A DNA stretch of 64,000 nucleotides from CAYGYG01 sp964354155 (GTDB lineage: Bacteria; Hydrothermota; Tepidihabitantia; SM23-42; CAYGYG01): assembly GCA_964354155.1 (NCBI GenBank), contig CAYGYG010000001.1, forward strand, positions 62,001-126,000, in the 5' to 3' direction. The translations under genes and the position numbers were made by a program. The notes below the pieces were generated by a model. That model searched no databases, was not told the DNA's origin, and saw only the letters and a program-made list of their open reading frames with translations. Within the stretch, counting starts at the first letter, position 1; the number at the start of each line of letters is the position of its first letter. This document shows, in pieces, positions 33,411 through 42,278 of the stretch.

Positions 33411-33453
33411 AGCTAATAGCATATGGCTCATAGCATATAGTAGAAAGATGTAG

Positions 33454-33473
33454 GGGCGGTTCATGAACCGCCC
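33454..33473. repeat. perfect 20-bp palindrome (family C)
   Basis: GGGCGGTTCATGAACCGCCC, preceded by TGTAG; the same word family as 24194-24252. Ends 20 nt before the gltX start. Confidence 0.65.
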
Positions 33474-33493
33474 AACATTCGTAACCGTGCATT

Positions 33494-34963
33494 ATGAATA
33501 GCAAAACTGAAATTCGTGTCCGGATGGCGCCCAGTCCGAGCGGGTTTTTTCATATCGGCAGCGCCCGGACCGCGCTATACAATTGGCTGTATGCCCGTCA
33601 TACCGGCGGCGAATTCATCCTACGGGTTGAGGACACCGATGTCAAACGTTCGTCCGAGGACATGATCGGCGTCATCCTCGAGGGCATGAAGTGGCTTGGT
33701 CTTGAATGGAAGGAGATCTACTACCAGTCGCAGCGGACCGAGCTGTATCGACAATACCTACAGCAGCTTTTTGACCGGAACCTGGCCTATTACTGTTACT
33801 GCGACCCAAAAGAATTGGAAAAGGAACGGATTGACGCCTACCAGAAGAAAGTAAACTGGCAGTATGATCGAAGATGCCTTAAGTTGACCGCGGAAGAGAG
33901 ACTTGCCCGGGAGAAGGCGCAAGGGCGCGGCGCGGTACGATTCTTGGTGCCGGATCATCCGGTGGAATACGCCGACGTTGTTCATGGGCCGATCAAACGT
34001 GAGGCAAAGGACATCGAGGACTTTGTCATCTTTCGTCCTGACCAGACGCCCACCTACAATTTCGCGTGCGTGGTTGATGACCATGAAATGGGGATCACGC
34101 ATGTTATCCGCGGGCACGATCACATTACGAATACACCGAAGCAGGTTCTTCTCTACGAGTCCTTCGGCTGGTCGGCGCCGCAGTTCGCGCACCTGCCTCT
34201 GATCCTGGGGAAGGACAAGAGCAAGCTTTCCAAGCGCCATGGCGCGGTTTCGATTATGGAATACAAAGAGCAGGGATTTCTGCCCGAGGCCGTTTTCAAC
34301 TACATCGCCTTGCTGGGCTGGTCGCCGGGCGATAATCGGGAGATCATGGGCCGGGAGGAACTGGTCGCTGCTTTCACTCTCGGGCGGATTAACTCGGCCA
34401 ATGCGGTCTTCGACATCGACAAGCTCGAGTGGATGAACCAGCAGTACATTCTCGGCTATCACGCCGAACCCGTCAGAAATGATGAGAAAATACTCAAACT
34501 GTATCGACCGGTCATTGTTCAAATGGGTTTTGCGACGGAAGAACAGATTGATCAAGACCGAAGGCGCATCATAGCTATTTGTGATTTGATGGCGCCGCGC
34601 ATCAAGCGGCTTGGTGAGATGCAGAAAGTGGCCTACTTCTTTGTCGACGATTTTCCTATCGACGAGGCCCTCGTGAGAAAACACCGGAGCGAGCGGACGC
34701 TGGAGATTTTAGTGGCGTTCATGGTTGTGCTTAAGGATCTGCCGGCAGAAGACTTTGGTGATCCGGCGAAAGGTCCGGCGCTGATTGAGGCGTGCCTCAA
34801 GGATTTCGCACAAAATGGCAATTTTAAGCCGAAAGAAATCATCCATCCTCTGCGGGTCGCCATTTCGGGGACTGATGCCGGCCCCGGTCTCTACGAAATG
34901 ATGCAGCTCGTCGGCAAGGATAGGGTAGTCAGGCGCATCGAGAAGTTCCTGCGTCAAAAATGA
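33494..34963 (+). CDS. gltX: glutamyl-tRNA synthetase
   Basis: Charges tRNA-Glu (possibly also tRNA-Gln) with glutamate. 489 aa, usual length. The class I HIGH motif is in PSPSGFFHIGSARTALYNWL (13-32) and the KMSKS equivalent is KLSKRHG near residue 245. CYCDPKELEKER-type zinc-region residues are present. The ATG has no obvious Shine-Dalgarno. Followed with a 4-nt overlap by the JAMM gene. No glnS or gatCAB is seen in the window. Confidence 0.96.
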   Translation: MNSKTEIRVRMAPSPSGFFHIGSARTALYNWLYARHTGGEFILRVEDTDVKRSSEDMIGVILEGMKWLGLEWKEIYYQSQRTELYRQYLQQLFDRNLAYYCYCDPKELEKERIDAYQKKVNWQYDRRCLKLTAEERLAREKAQGRGAVRFLVPDHPVEYADVVHGPIKREAKDIEDFVIFRPDQTPTYNFACVVDDHEMGITHVIRGHDHITNTPKQVLLYESFGWSAPQFAHLPLILGKDKSKLSKRHGAVSIMEYKEQGFLPEAVFNYIALLGWSPGDNREIMGREELVAAFTLGRINSANAVFDIDKLEWMNQQYILGYHAEPVRNDEKILKLYRPVIVQMGFATEEQIDQDRRRIIAICDLMAPRIKRLGEMQKVAYFFVDDFPIDEALVRKHRSERTLEILVAFMVVLKDLPAEDFGDPAKGPALIEACLKDFAQNGNFKPKEIIHPLRVAISGTDAGPGLYEMMQLVGKDRVVRRIEKFLRQK

Positions 34964-35484
34964 TTGAGTGTTTCATCAACCCGCCGGCTTTTGCCGCGAT
35001 TGTGACTTCGGTAATCGAGGTCTTTGCCAAGGAGACCATCGGTTTCCTGGTGGGGGTCAAGGCGGAGAAGAAGTTCATTGTCGAGTATGCGATTCCCTAT
35101 CAGACTGCTGATGTCGGCTACACTCACGCCGAAGTAGATTGGAAGCGAGCCGAACGGGTCAATGAAGTTCTCAAGCTGGTCGGCGAAGGTCTCGAATTCA
35201 TTGGTGATTTTCATTCGCATACGAAGTTCGGTCAGTCCGCGGCCGACGTCAAGCCGTCATCGACCGATCTGGTCTTGACCAAAGAAGGCGAAGTCTACCT
35301 GATTGTCGCGGTGAATAGCCGTAAACGGGCTCAGCGATGGGTTGAGCATTCGGATGGAACCATCTCGGGCACGATTCGGGACTACCATATAAAAATCGGA
35401 GGGTACACCGTGATCCGGACCGGGTTTCGAGGTTACCGCCGGGTACGGATCAAGTGCCCAGCCGTGACCGGACTGGCCTGCTAG
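34960..35484 (+). CDS. JAMM/MPN-domain metalloprotease-like protein
   Basis: 174 aa, soluble. The start overlaps the gltX stop (ATGA). JAMM elements: Glu25 in AKETIGFLVG, HSH at 85-87 in IGDFHSHTKFG, then Ser100/101 and Asp103 in VKPSSTDLVL. The usual spacing H-x-H-x(10)-D is longer here (15 residues between the second His and Asp), so a small loop is inserted before the zinc-ligand Asp. Bacterial JAMM proteins cleave isopeptide bonds, cysteine-carrier adducts or ubiquitin-like tails. No ubiquitin-like or E1/E2 partner is seen nearby. Activity not certain. Confidence 0.75.
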   Translation: MIECFINPPAFAAIVTSVIEVFAKETIGFLVGVKAEKKFIVEYAIPYQTADVGYTHAEVDWKRAERVNEVLKLVGEGLEFIGDFHSHTKFGQSAADVKPSSTDLVLTKEGEVYLIVAVNSRKRAQRWVEHSDGTISGTIRDYHIKIGGYTVIRTGFRGYRRVRIKCPAVTGLAC

Positions 35485-35491
35485 AGCGTCA

Positions 35492-36778
35492 CTAACGCCG
35501 GCGAGATCGCTTGGCCAGCACCGCAGTTTTCTTGACCTTGAGCGTTGTCATGCCACTCCGGTACTCCATGAAAACAATGTAGATTCCGGCCGGGAGAACC
35601 CGCCCCGAGCGGTTGGTGCCTTTCCAGAATAGTGTTCCGTGGTCTTGATTCTGCTTCTGTCGTGACACCAGGTCGGCCTGCTTGATGCCGTTGGCGTCAT
35701 AAACCGCCAGCGTCAGCTCGCCCCCAGGCTGCGGCAGGCGATAATCGACCTGGAGGAGATCGTCGACACCGTCGCCGTCCGGTGAGAAGGGAGACGGCAT
35801 CACGCCGACTGATCCGATTTTCCCGACGACCCAGAGCGGCTTGAACGCCAGGTTATTGAGCGTGTCCCGGTCCAGGGGGTGCAGGACGCGGACGCCGATT
35901 CGGTGTTCGCCCAGGTTGGGCCGCGAGTAGCTTGAAGTCATCGTACCGTGTTGCTGCCGCAGGAGGTCCGGGCCCGGTGTTTCGCTCAGCATTTCGCCGT
36001 CGTCTTCGCCCCCGTTCTGGTTTTCATCGCGAAACACCCGAAGTTTCCACCCGGCACAGGTCCGCAAGCCGCAGTTCGTCACGCGCACTTCGATCTGGAC
36101 GTCCTCGCCGACTTCAACCGTGGCCGGCCGGAAGGCAATCGCCTCGGGGTCGACCGCAAGATCATATGACTTGGCGGCGCTATTGTCCCGCCCCGGCGTT
36201 GAGCCCGACGCATCGAAGCAAGGCCACCAGTTGTCGATACTGTCCCGAAGAGCCAATTCGATACGTTCGGCCGAAATGCCGTCGCCGGGGTCAAACGGTA
36301 TTGTGTCTTGCTCGTTGAAGGGCGTGCCGTATGATGTTGTGCAGGCAAGCTCGGATGAGTATAGAATCAACGGATCTTTGGTCGAGAGCCCGTCACCGAT
36401 CGTACGATCATCGGTCGTGACCACGAGGGTTTGGTCGGGGATGAGGTATGGCTGGAGGTACAGGCCGGTGTCGGCTCGCGTGTAGTCGCGGTCCAGAATC
36501 AGGGCATAGGCGTACGGATAAAGTCTTGTCGAGCTGATACGCAGGTTGGGATATTTGACCAGAATCGTCGAATCATGCCAGGGAAAGAGCGGGTCCGGGT
36601 GGGCTGGGTCAAAGTCATAGACCGACCAGCCGTCCAAATCAACCGTGTCGCCCGAAAGGTTATAGATTTCGACAAACTCATTACGCTGGCCGGGCAGACC
36701 GCTGTCGCTCCCCTTGACGTTGGCCATGACCTCCGAGATAGTTACCGGCGATCCCGATGTAATCACCAGCGCGAACAA
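35492..36778 (-). CDS. secreted lamin-tail-domain protein with C-terminal sorting domain
   Basis: 428 aa. TTG at 36778 is preferred: AAGGAG lies 5 nt upstream and a promoter (36800-36827) starts transcription near 36793. A GTG at 36793 would add five residues but fall at the transcription start. The N-terminus is very short and uncharged (MFALVITSGSPVTISEVM). The lamin tail domain (LTD) follows: RNEFVEIYNLSGDTVDLDGW, then WHDSTILVKYP. Mid-region CARDB-like strands are seen (DPEAIAFRPATVEVGEDVQI). The end is a FlgD/gliding-type domain with MPSPFSPDGDGVDDLLQV and RVLPAGIYIVFMEYRSG. Probably surface-exposed. Convergent with the JAMM gene, 7 nt apart. Confidence 0.75.
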   Translation of the reverse strand: MFALVITSGSPVTISEVMANVKGSDSGLPGQRNEFVEIYNLSGDTVDLDGWSVYDFDPAHPDPLFPWHDSTILVKYPNLRISSTRLYPYAYALILDRDYTRADTGLYLQPYLIPDQTLVVTTDDRTIGDGLSTKDPLILYSSELACTTSYGTPFNEQDTIPFDPGDGISAERIELALRDSIDNWWPCFDASGSTPGRDNSAAKSYDLAVDPEAIAFRPATVEVGEDVQIEVRVTNCGLRTCAGWKLRVFRDENQNGGEDDGEMLSETPGPDLLRQQHGTMTSSYSRPNLGEHRIGVRVLHPLDRDTLNNLAFKPLWVVGKIGSVGVMPSPFSPDGDGVDDLLQVDYRLPQPGGELTLAVYDANGIKQADLVSRQKQNQDHGTLFWKGTNRSGRVLPAGIYIVFMEYRSGMTTLKVKKTAVLAKRSRRR

Positions 36779-36799
36779 GAATACTCCTTCCACGGAGCG

Positions 36800-36827
36800 A
36801 GTATAACCATTGATGTAATAAAATCAA
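36800..36827 (-). promoter_or_regulatory. promoter of the lamin-tail protein gene
   Basis: Minus strand TTGATT (36822-36827), 16-nt spacer, TATACT (36800-36805). Divergent to hutI. Confidence 0.55.
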
Positions 36828-36849
36828 GCCCAACTTATCCCGAAAGCTG

Positions 36850-36878
36850 TTGACTAAGCACCTGGTTTAGCATAATAT
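36850..36878 (+). promoter_or_regulatory. promoter of hutI-ftcD, possibly leaderless
   Basis: TTGACT (36850-36855), 17-nt spacer, TAATAT (36873-36878). The GTG of hutI follows 5 nt later and no ribosome site is visible, so the mRNA would begin at the start codon. Confidence 0.5.
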
Positions 36879-36883
36879 GTTCA

Positions 36884-38083
36884 GTGGCGCTAGTCATTGA
36901 CAACATCGGCCAACTTTTGACGATGGAGAACGGACTTGGCCTTAGGAAGCACGTCGCGATTCGAATTGAGGGTGATAAGATATCCAAAGTCGGGCGGCTG
37001 AGACCGCGGCCCGGGGTCGAGGTTCTTGACGCGGCCGGCGGTGTCGTAATGCCGGGTTTGGTTGATGCTCACACCCACTTGGTTTTTGCCGGTAGTCGCG
37101 CCGACGAGATGGCACTGCGTTTAGGCGGCGCTTCCTACGAGGAGATTGCGCGTCGGGGCGGCGGGATCCGCCGGACCGTCGCCGCAGTTCGAGCCGCCTC
37201 CGAGGACGAGCTTTATGAAGCGGCGCGAACCAGGATTGCGTCCCTCGTCACCACGGGCACAACCACGGTGGAAATCAAAAGCGGCTACGGACTCTCGTGG
37301 CAAGAGGAACTCAAGATGCTCAAGGTCATCAAGCGGCTCAAAGAAACCACCCTGGTTGACATCGTGCCGACATTTCTCGGCGCGCACGCCGTGCCGCCCG
37401 GCCGGAACCGCCGGCGCTACGTTGAGGAGATAATCGGTGTGATGCTGCCCAAGGTGGCGGCGCAGAAGCTGGCTTGTTTCTGCGATGTTTTCATGGAGGG
37501 CATGGCCTTCAACCGGCGCGAGACCGAAGCGATTTTCAAGGCGGCGCAGGGCTACGGGTTCAAACTGAAGATCCATGGTGATGAGTTGTCGAACTGCGGC
37601 GGTGCGGCGGTGGCGGGCAAGTTCCGGGCCACCTCGGCCGATCACTTGATCTACACCGGCACGAACGGTATCGGTTGGCTCAAGAAGGGCAGGGTAGTGC
37701 CGGTGCTTCTTCCGGGAACCGCGCTATTTCTCCAGATCAAGAAGCGTCCCGACGTGAAAACGATGACCAGGCTGAAACTGCCGATCGCGCTGGCCAGCGA
37801 TTTCAACCCGGGCACCTGCATGATAACCTCCCTCTTCATAATAATGGCGCTGGGCTGTCTGCTGTACACCCTGCCGGTCGAAACGGCGCTTGCCGGCATC
37901 ACGATCAACGCGGCAAAAGCCCTGGCGCTTGAGCACAAAATCGGAAGCGTGAAACCAGGAAAGCAGGCTGACCTGCTCCTCCTGGGCCTCAAGAACTATC
38001 AGGAAATCCCGTACCATTTTGGTCAATCTTTTGTGAAGACGGTCATCAAGAGAGGAGTCATTGTGTATGAGCAAGATCGTTGA
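36884..38083 (+). CDS. hutI: imidazolonepropionase
   Basis: Third step of histidine degradation: imidazolone-5-propionate to N-formimino-L-glutamate. 399 aa, amidohydrolase fold. Metal site HTH (63-65) in VMPGLVDAHTHLVFAGSR. FCDVFMEGMAFN, KLKIHGDELSNCGG and LPIALASDFNPGTCM provide the remaining His, Glu and Asp residues. IEIKSGYGL-type loop is present as VEIKSGYGLS. GTG start; the gene overlaps ftcD by 17 nt, matching consecutive pathway steps. hutH and hutU are not in the window. Confidence 0.96.
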   Translation: MALVIDNIGQLLTMENGLGLRKHVAIRIEGDKISKVGRLRPRPGVEVLDAAGGVVMPGLVDAHTHLVFAGSRADEMALRLGGASYEEIARRGGGIRRTVAAVRAASEDELYEAARTRIASLVTTGTTTVEIKSGYGLSWQEELKMLKVIKRLKETTLVDIVPTFLGAHAVPPGRNRRRYVEEIIGVMLPKVAAQKLACFCDVFMEGMAFNRRETEAIFKAAQGYGFKLKIHGDELSNCGGAAVAGKFRATSADHLIYTGTNGIGWLKKGRVVPVLLPGTALFLQIKKRPDVKTMTRLKLPIALASDFNPGTCMITSLFIIMALGCLLYTLPVETALAGITINAAKALALEHKIGSVKPGKQADLLLLGLKNYQEIPYHFGQSFVKTVIKRGVIVYEQDR

Positions 38084-39581
38084 GTGTGTTCCGAATTTCA
38101 GCGAAGGCCGCCGACCCGATGTTGTCGAGAGTATTGTCAATGCCATGAAGGGGGCGGCATCGATCGAGCTGTTGGACGTCCAGATGAACGCCGACCACAA
38201 CCGGGCGGTCGTTTCGTTTATCGGCGAACCCGCCGCGGTGCTTGAAGCGGCCTTTCAAGGGTGTAAGAAAGCCGCGGAACTGATCGACCTTGGGACTCAC
38301 AAAGGCGAGCACCCGCGGGTCGGTGCCACGGACGTAATCCCCTTCGTGCCGATCAGCGATGTCTCGATGCACGAGTGTGTCGACCTGGCGCGTAAACTGG
38401 GCGAGCGCGTCGCCCGCGAACTGTCAATCCCCGTCTATCTCTATGAAGAAGCGGCGAGCAGTCCGCAACGCCAGAATCTGGCCAACCTGCGGGAAGGCGA
38501 ATTCGAAGGTCTCAAGTCGGCGATCGAGGTCGACCCTAAGCGCAAACCGGACTATGGCGGGCCGCGGCTCCATCCGTCGGCCGGAGCCACCGTGGTGGGC
38601 GCACGTTTCCCGTTGATTGCCTACAACATCAATCTTAACACGCCCGATGTCTCGATTGCCAAGAAGGTCGCCAAGGCGATTCGCTTCAAGGACGGCGGAT
38701 ACCGATACGCCAAGGCGATGGGTTTTGAGATCAAGGCCGGGGAGCCGGCGCAGACTTTGGGTCAGGTTTCGATCAACATGACCAACTTCCTGGGGACCCC
38801 GCTGTACCGCGTTTTCGAAACCGTCAAGCGGGAAGCCGAGCGCTTCGGGGTGATGATCAAGAACAGCGAGGTCGTCGGGATGATTCCGCAGAAGGCACTG
38901 ACTGATTCCGCCGTCTACTACCTGCAGCTTGACGATTTCAAGGAAGGGCAGATTCTCGAGAGTCGGCTCACATCAAAAGAGTCGGTTTTCGATTTTATCA
39001 TGGCGGTTGCGGCCGCGACGCCGACGCCGGGCGGAGGCAGCGTCGCGGCGCTCTCGGGCGCAATGGGCGGTGCCCTCCTGTCCATGGTCGTCGACCTGAC
39101 GCTCAAGAAGTCGAAGGATGAGGAACTGGTCCGGCTTGGTTCCATCATCAGGCAGCATACCGTTGATTTCTTGAATCTGGTTAAAGAAGACGCCCGGTCT
39201 TTTGAACGCGTGATGACGGCCTACAAGTCACCCAAGTCGACCGACACCGAGAAGACACAGCGTGAGCAGGGGATCCAGGAGGCGCTGAAAGGTGCGGCCG
39301 AGGTACCTTTCCGAGTCATGGTCCGATCCGCCGAACTGCTCAAGAGCGGCCGGGTTGTTGCCGAGCGCGGCGCGCCGAGTGCGATTTCCGATGTCGGAGT
39401 CAGCGCTTACTCCCTGCACACCGCGTTTCACGGTGCCCGGCTCAACGTTCTGATAAATCTTGCATCGATTAAGGACACCATCTTCAAGGATGACTATAAA
39501 TCCAAACTCGTAACTCTCGAAAAATCGTTCGGAACGGCCCACGACGAGATTCTGAATCTTATCTTGACAAAATTGCAATAA
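38067..39581 (+). CDS. ftcD: bifunctional glutamate formiminotransferase/formimidoyl-THF cyclodeaminase
   Basis: Moves the formimino group from formiminoglutamate to tetrahydrofolate, then cyclises it to methenyl-THF with release of ammonia. 504 aa. Formiminotransferase domain (1-300) begins MSKIVECVPNFSEGRRPDVV, with HRAVVSF-like NADHNRAVVSFIGEP and HPRVGATDVIPFVPI. The cyclodeaminase domain (about 310-500) starts VFDFIMAVAAATPTPGGGSV. Bacteria often have separate proteins; this animal-like fusion is also known in bacteria and archaea. ATG 38067 is preferred to a GTG at 38061 because it matches the family start. GAGGAG lies upstream. Confidence 0.95.
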   Translation: MSKIVECVPNFSEGRRPDVVESIVNAMKGAASIELLDVQMNADHNRAVVSFIGEPAAVLEAAFQGCKKAAELIDLGTHKGEHPRVGATDVIPFVPISDVSMHECVDLARKLGERVARELSIPVYLYEEAASSPQRQNLANLREGEFEGLKSAIEVDPKRKPDYGGPRLHPSAGATVVGARFPLIAYNINLNTPDVSIAKKVAKAIRFKDGGYRYAKAMGFEIKAGEPAQTLGQVSINMTNFLGTPLYRVFETVKREAERFGVMIKNSEVVGMIPQKALTDSAVYYLQLDDFKEGQILESRLTSKESVFDFIMAVAAATPTPGGGSVAALSGAMGGALLSMVVDLTLKKSKDEELVRLGSIIRQHTVDFLNLVKEDARSFERVMTAYKSPKSTDTEKTQREQGIQEALKGAAEVPFRVMVRSAELLKSGRVVAERGAPSAISDVGVSAYSLHTAFHGARLNVLINLASIKDTIFKDDYKSKLVTLEKSFGTAHDEILNLILTKLQ

Positions 39582-39592
39582 GCAATTATAAT
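39564..39592 (+). promoter_or_regulatory. promoter of the TPR/ExeA operon
   Basis: TTGACA (39564-39569), 17-nt spacer, TATAAT (39587-39592): perfect. The -35 lies inside the last codons of ftcD. First start codon 32 nt downstream. Confidence 0.8.
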
Positions 39593-39624
39593 AACGGTCG
39601 AATGCTGTAAAAGCGGGGTTAATT

Positions 39625-41448
39625 ATGCCCGAAGAGATGCTGGCTAAAGCGAAGGCCTACTTTCAGGAAGGCGCCGTGGAAAAAGCGCTCATGGTACTCA
39701 TGAGGTATTTGGGTCAGAACCCAAATGATCCGCATGGGCTTGAGCTCCGCGGCGACATTGCCATCAGAGAGGGCTATGTCGACGAAGCGCTCATGCGGTT
39801 GGAGCGGGCGGCTGAGTTTTTTCACTTGGATGGCAACTACGAGCGGGCCATCGTCTGCTTTGAGAAGGCCCTTGGCTTGAGTCCGAACCAGAGTGAGTAT
39901 TTGATGCGCTTGGCCGATTTCTACCAGGCGTACGGTCTCGCCAATGAGATGCTCCGTAAGATGATCTCCTATTGCGAACGTTCCCTCAAGAGCGACAAGA
40001 CGGACGCGTTCGTCGACGGGCTCAGAAGGATTTGCGCGGGCCAGGCCGAGAATCTTGAACTGCGCTTCGTGTACGGCAGGATTCTTTCGGCTCTCAACAA
40101 GATTGAAGAGGCCCGGACTGAACTGACCAACGTAAGGCATCTTGCGCAGCAGCAGTCCAATCGGAAAGTGCTCGATGAGATCAACCGTTTCACCAGTCAA
40201 TCGGACGGCGGCGAAGAGCTGGACCCCAAGAGCCGCATCGAATTGGGAAATCTGCTGCTCGAAATCGGATCCAAAGAAGAAGCGGTCATTGAGTTCATGC
40301 GGGCGTCCGGTGATCTTGTGAAAATGGGGCAGATTGACGAGGCCCGGAGAATATTCAACCGCATTCTGGAAATCGAGCCCGAAAATACGGCGGCGCGAAG
40401 CGAATTGACGCGGCTTGGCGGCAAGGCCGAAGTAACTCCGCCGGCCGAGCCCAAGGTTGAGCCGGCCAAGGCTGAGAAAAAGATCGAACCGAGCGCGCCG
40501 AGCAAGTATGAGGGGTCTGATTTTTTGAAAGATCTGATTGCCGAGGTCGATAGTTTTCAGAAGATCGAAGAGACCACTAGTGCAATGCCCCACGAAGACA
40601 TGAGTCAGGTATTCGGCGGGGGTAAGCCACCCGAGGAGCTGAGCATCGAGGGGCAGATCGCGGATATTGAATTCCTGCTCAAGGAGACCCCGCCGGAGGA
40701 AAAGCCCCGGACCAGGGAAGAGCTCGTGCATCTTTTCGAGGATTTCAAGAACAGCATCAAGTGGCAGGATGAAGACTCGCAGAAGCGGTTTCAGATTGCT
40801 CAAAGTTTCTTCCAGTCCGGCATGTACGACAAGGCACTCGTCAATCTCGACGAGATCCGAGCCGCGGGCGAGATCAAACCGATGCTCGTCGAAATGAAAG
40901 GCAACTGTCTGGTCAAGCTCGGCCGGTTCGCCGATGCGCTCAGGATTTTGCCTGAGGGTCTGGTGCAGTCGATCAGCGAAAAGGGCAAGCTGGGCATGCG
41001 CTATCTGTTGGCGCTGGCCTATCAAGGGCAAGGTGACTACCGCAACGCCTTGATTCAGCTGGAGATGATCGTCCGTATCGATGAAACCTACCGTGATGTT
41101 AAGGAGCTTTACGAACTATTGGGGGGTGTGCCGACCAAAGTCGAAGAGGAGCCGGGCTTCTCAAGCGAGGAGCCGCCGGAGGTTGAAACAGCGGTACCGG
41201 AAATCGCGGACGGGAAATTCGGCGATGAGCCGGTGATGGCCGAGGAACCGATGATGGCCGAAGTGTTCGTCGAACCCCCTCCGGTTGTCGAAGAAGAACC
41301 GAGAGTCTATCTTGACGAACCGCCCGCGGTTCAATCCGAGTATCCGGTGATTGAGGAGACTCCGGAGAAGATCGTGGAATTCGGCGCTGGAGCATCGGCG
41401 GCCAAGGCCGGCGAGCGGCGCAACGAAGAGAATATCGTTTTCCTCTAG
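39625..41448 (+). CDS. TPR protein, first member of duplicated TPR/ExeA module
   Basis: 607 aa, no signal peptide, probably cytoplasmic. TPR-like helices at 1-270 (LAKAKAYFQEGAVEKALMVL, RLERAAEFFHLDGNYERAIV, EARRIFNRILEIEPENTAAR). An acidic Pro/Glu linker follows (about 275-320), then KYEGSDFLKDLIAEVDSFQK. More TPRs lie at 390-500 (FQIAQSFFQSGMYDKALVNL, YLLALAYQGQGDYRNALIQL). The Glu/Pro/Val-rich tail (about 505-600) is probably disordered. Gene order TPR-ATPase is repeated downstream. Likely a scaffold that partners the ExeA-like ATPase; no known family name. Confidence 0.75.
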   Translation: MPEEMLAKAKAYFQEGAVEKALMVLMRYLGQNPNDPHGLELRGDIAIREGYVDEALMRLERAAEFFHLDGNYERAIVCFEKALGLSPNQSEYLMRLADFYQAYGLANEMLRKMISYCERSLKSDKTDAFVDGLRRICAGQAENLELRFVYGRILSALNKIEEARTELTNVRHLAQQQSNRKVLDEINRFTSQSDGGEELDPKSRIELGNLLLEIGSKEEAVIEFMRASGDLVKMGQIDEARRIFNRILEIEPENTAARSELTRLGGKAEVTPPAEPKVEPAKAEKKIEPSAPSKYEGSDFLKDLIAEVDSFQKIEETTSAMPHEDMSQVFGGGKPPEELSIEGQIADIEFLLKETPPEEKPRTREELVHLFEDFKNSIKWQDEDSQKRFQIAQSFFQSGMYDKALVNLDEIRAAGEIKPMLVEMKGNCLVKLGRFADALRILPEGLVQSISEKGKLGMRYLLALAYQGQGDYRNALIQLEMIVRIDETYRDVKELYELLGGVPTKVEEEPGFSSEEPPEVETAVPEIADGKFGDEPVMAEEPMMAEVFVEPPPVVEEEPRVYLDEPPAVQSEYPVIEETPEKIVEFGAGASAAKAGERRNEENIVFL

Positions 41449-41456
41449 GAGGTGTA

Positions 41457-42278
41457 ATGGGCTACGAGAGTTTTTACGGTCTCAAATTCGAGCCGTTTGC
41501 CAATTTGCCGGACCCGAAGTTCTATTTCAACAGCCCCCAGCATGCGATTGCCCGAGAGTACCTGATGCACGCCGCCCGGGGCACGCGCGGCCTCGCGGTA
41601 TTGCTCGGCGAGATCGGCACCGGCAAGACGACGCTGGTTAGAAAGATCCTGGCCGAGCTGCACGCCTCCGGCAAGTACCAGGCCGGCCTTCTGGTGCTGA
41701 CGCATTCCAGTTTTCCGGCGGGCTGGGTTCTGGCGCGGATTGGCAATCTGATCGGGTTACGCGATTTCTCTTCGTCTCCAACCGAGATCATTTCCAGGAT
41801 TTCTGAACGCTTGATGGAGATCCATCACCGGGGCGAACGAACCGTGATTATCATCGATGAAGCCAACAAGATCAACGGCCCGGACATTCTGGAAGAACTA
41901 CGGGGTTTGCTCAATCTTGAGATTGCCGAAACCAGACTGGTAACATTCGTGTTGAGCGGCCTGCCCGAATTGGAGGGCTTCCTGCTCCAGAATAAGCCGC
42001 TTTACCAGCGCATCGCCGTCAAAGTCAAATTGCGGCCGATGGGCGCCGAGACGGTGAAAGGGTACATCAATCATCGGCTCAAGATCGCGGGGGGGACGCG
42101 ATCGGTTTTCACGGGCCGGGCGATGGATCTGCTCGCGCGGTATTCCGACGGTCGTCCCAGGCTGGTGAATGTCCTGTGTGATAATGCTCTGCTTGAAGGC
42201 TACGTACAGCGAAAATCGGATATCGACGACGTAATCATTGAAAGGGTTGTTCTTAATCTTGGTTTGAAGGTTGAGTAA
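41457..42278 (+). CDS. ExeA-like AAA ATPase, copy 1
   Basis: 273 aa. AGGAGGT ribosome site. N-terminal YESFYGLKFEPFANLPDPKF and FYFNSPQHAIAREYLMHAAR are diagnostic of ExeA/GspA-family ATPases. Walker A GEIGTGKT (51-58), Walker B VIIIDEAN with DE at 134-135, and a sensor-like LSGLPELE. C-terminal lid ends DNALLEGYVQRKSDIDDVII. ExeA proteins of type II secretion have a membrane segment and peptidoglycan-binding domain after the ATPase; both are absent here. Its stop shares a base with the next start (TAATG). Confidence 0.88.
   Translation: MGYESFYGLKFEPFANLPDPKFYFNSPQHAIAREYLMHAARGTRGLAVLLGEIGTGKTTLVRKILAELHASGKYQAGLLVLTHSSFPAGWVLARIGNLIGLRDFSSSPTEIISRISERLMEIHHRGERTVIIIDEANKINGPDILEELRGLLNLEIAETRLVTFVLSGLPELEGFLLQNKPLYQRIAVKVKLRPMGAETVKGYINHRLKIAGGTRSVFTGRAMDLLARYSDGRPRLVNVLCDNALLEGYVQRKSDIDDVIIERVVLNLGLKVE

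Noticed and set aside
36779..36793. GTG start for the lamin-tail protein
   Set aside because: It falls at the predicted transcription start, while TTG at 36778 has AAGGAG at good spacing; not fully excluded.
39619..41031. 470-codon open frame antisense to the first TPR gene
   Set aside because: It is the mirror of a clear TPR coding sequence with skewed codon use; no ribosome site and no family resemblance.
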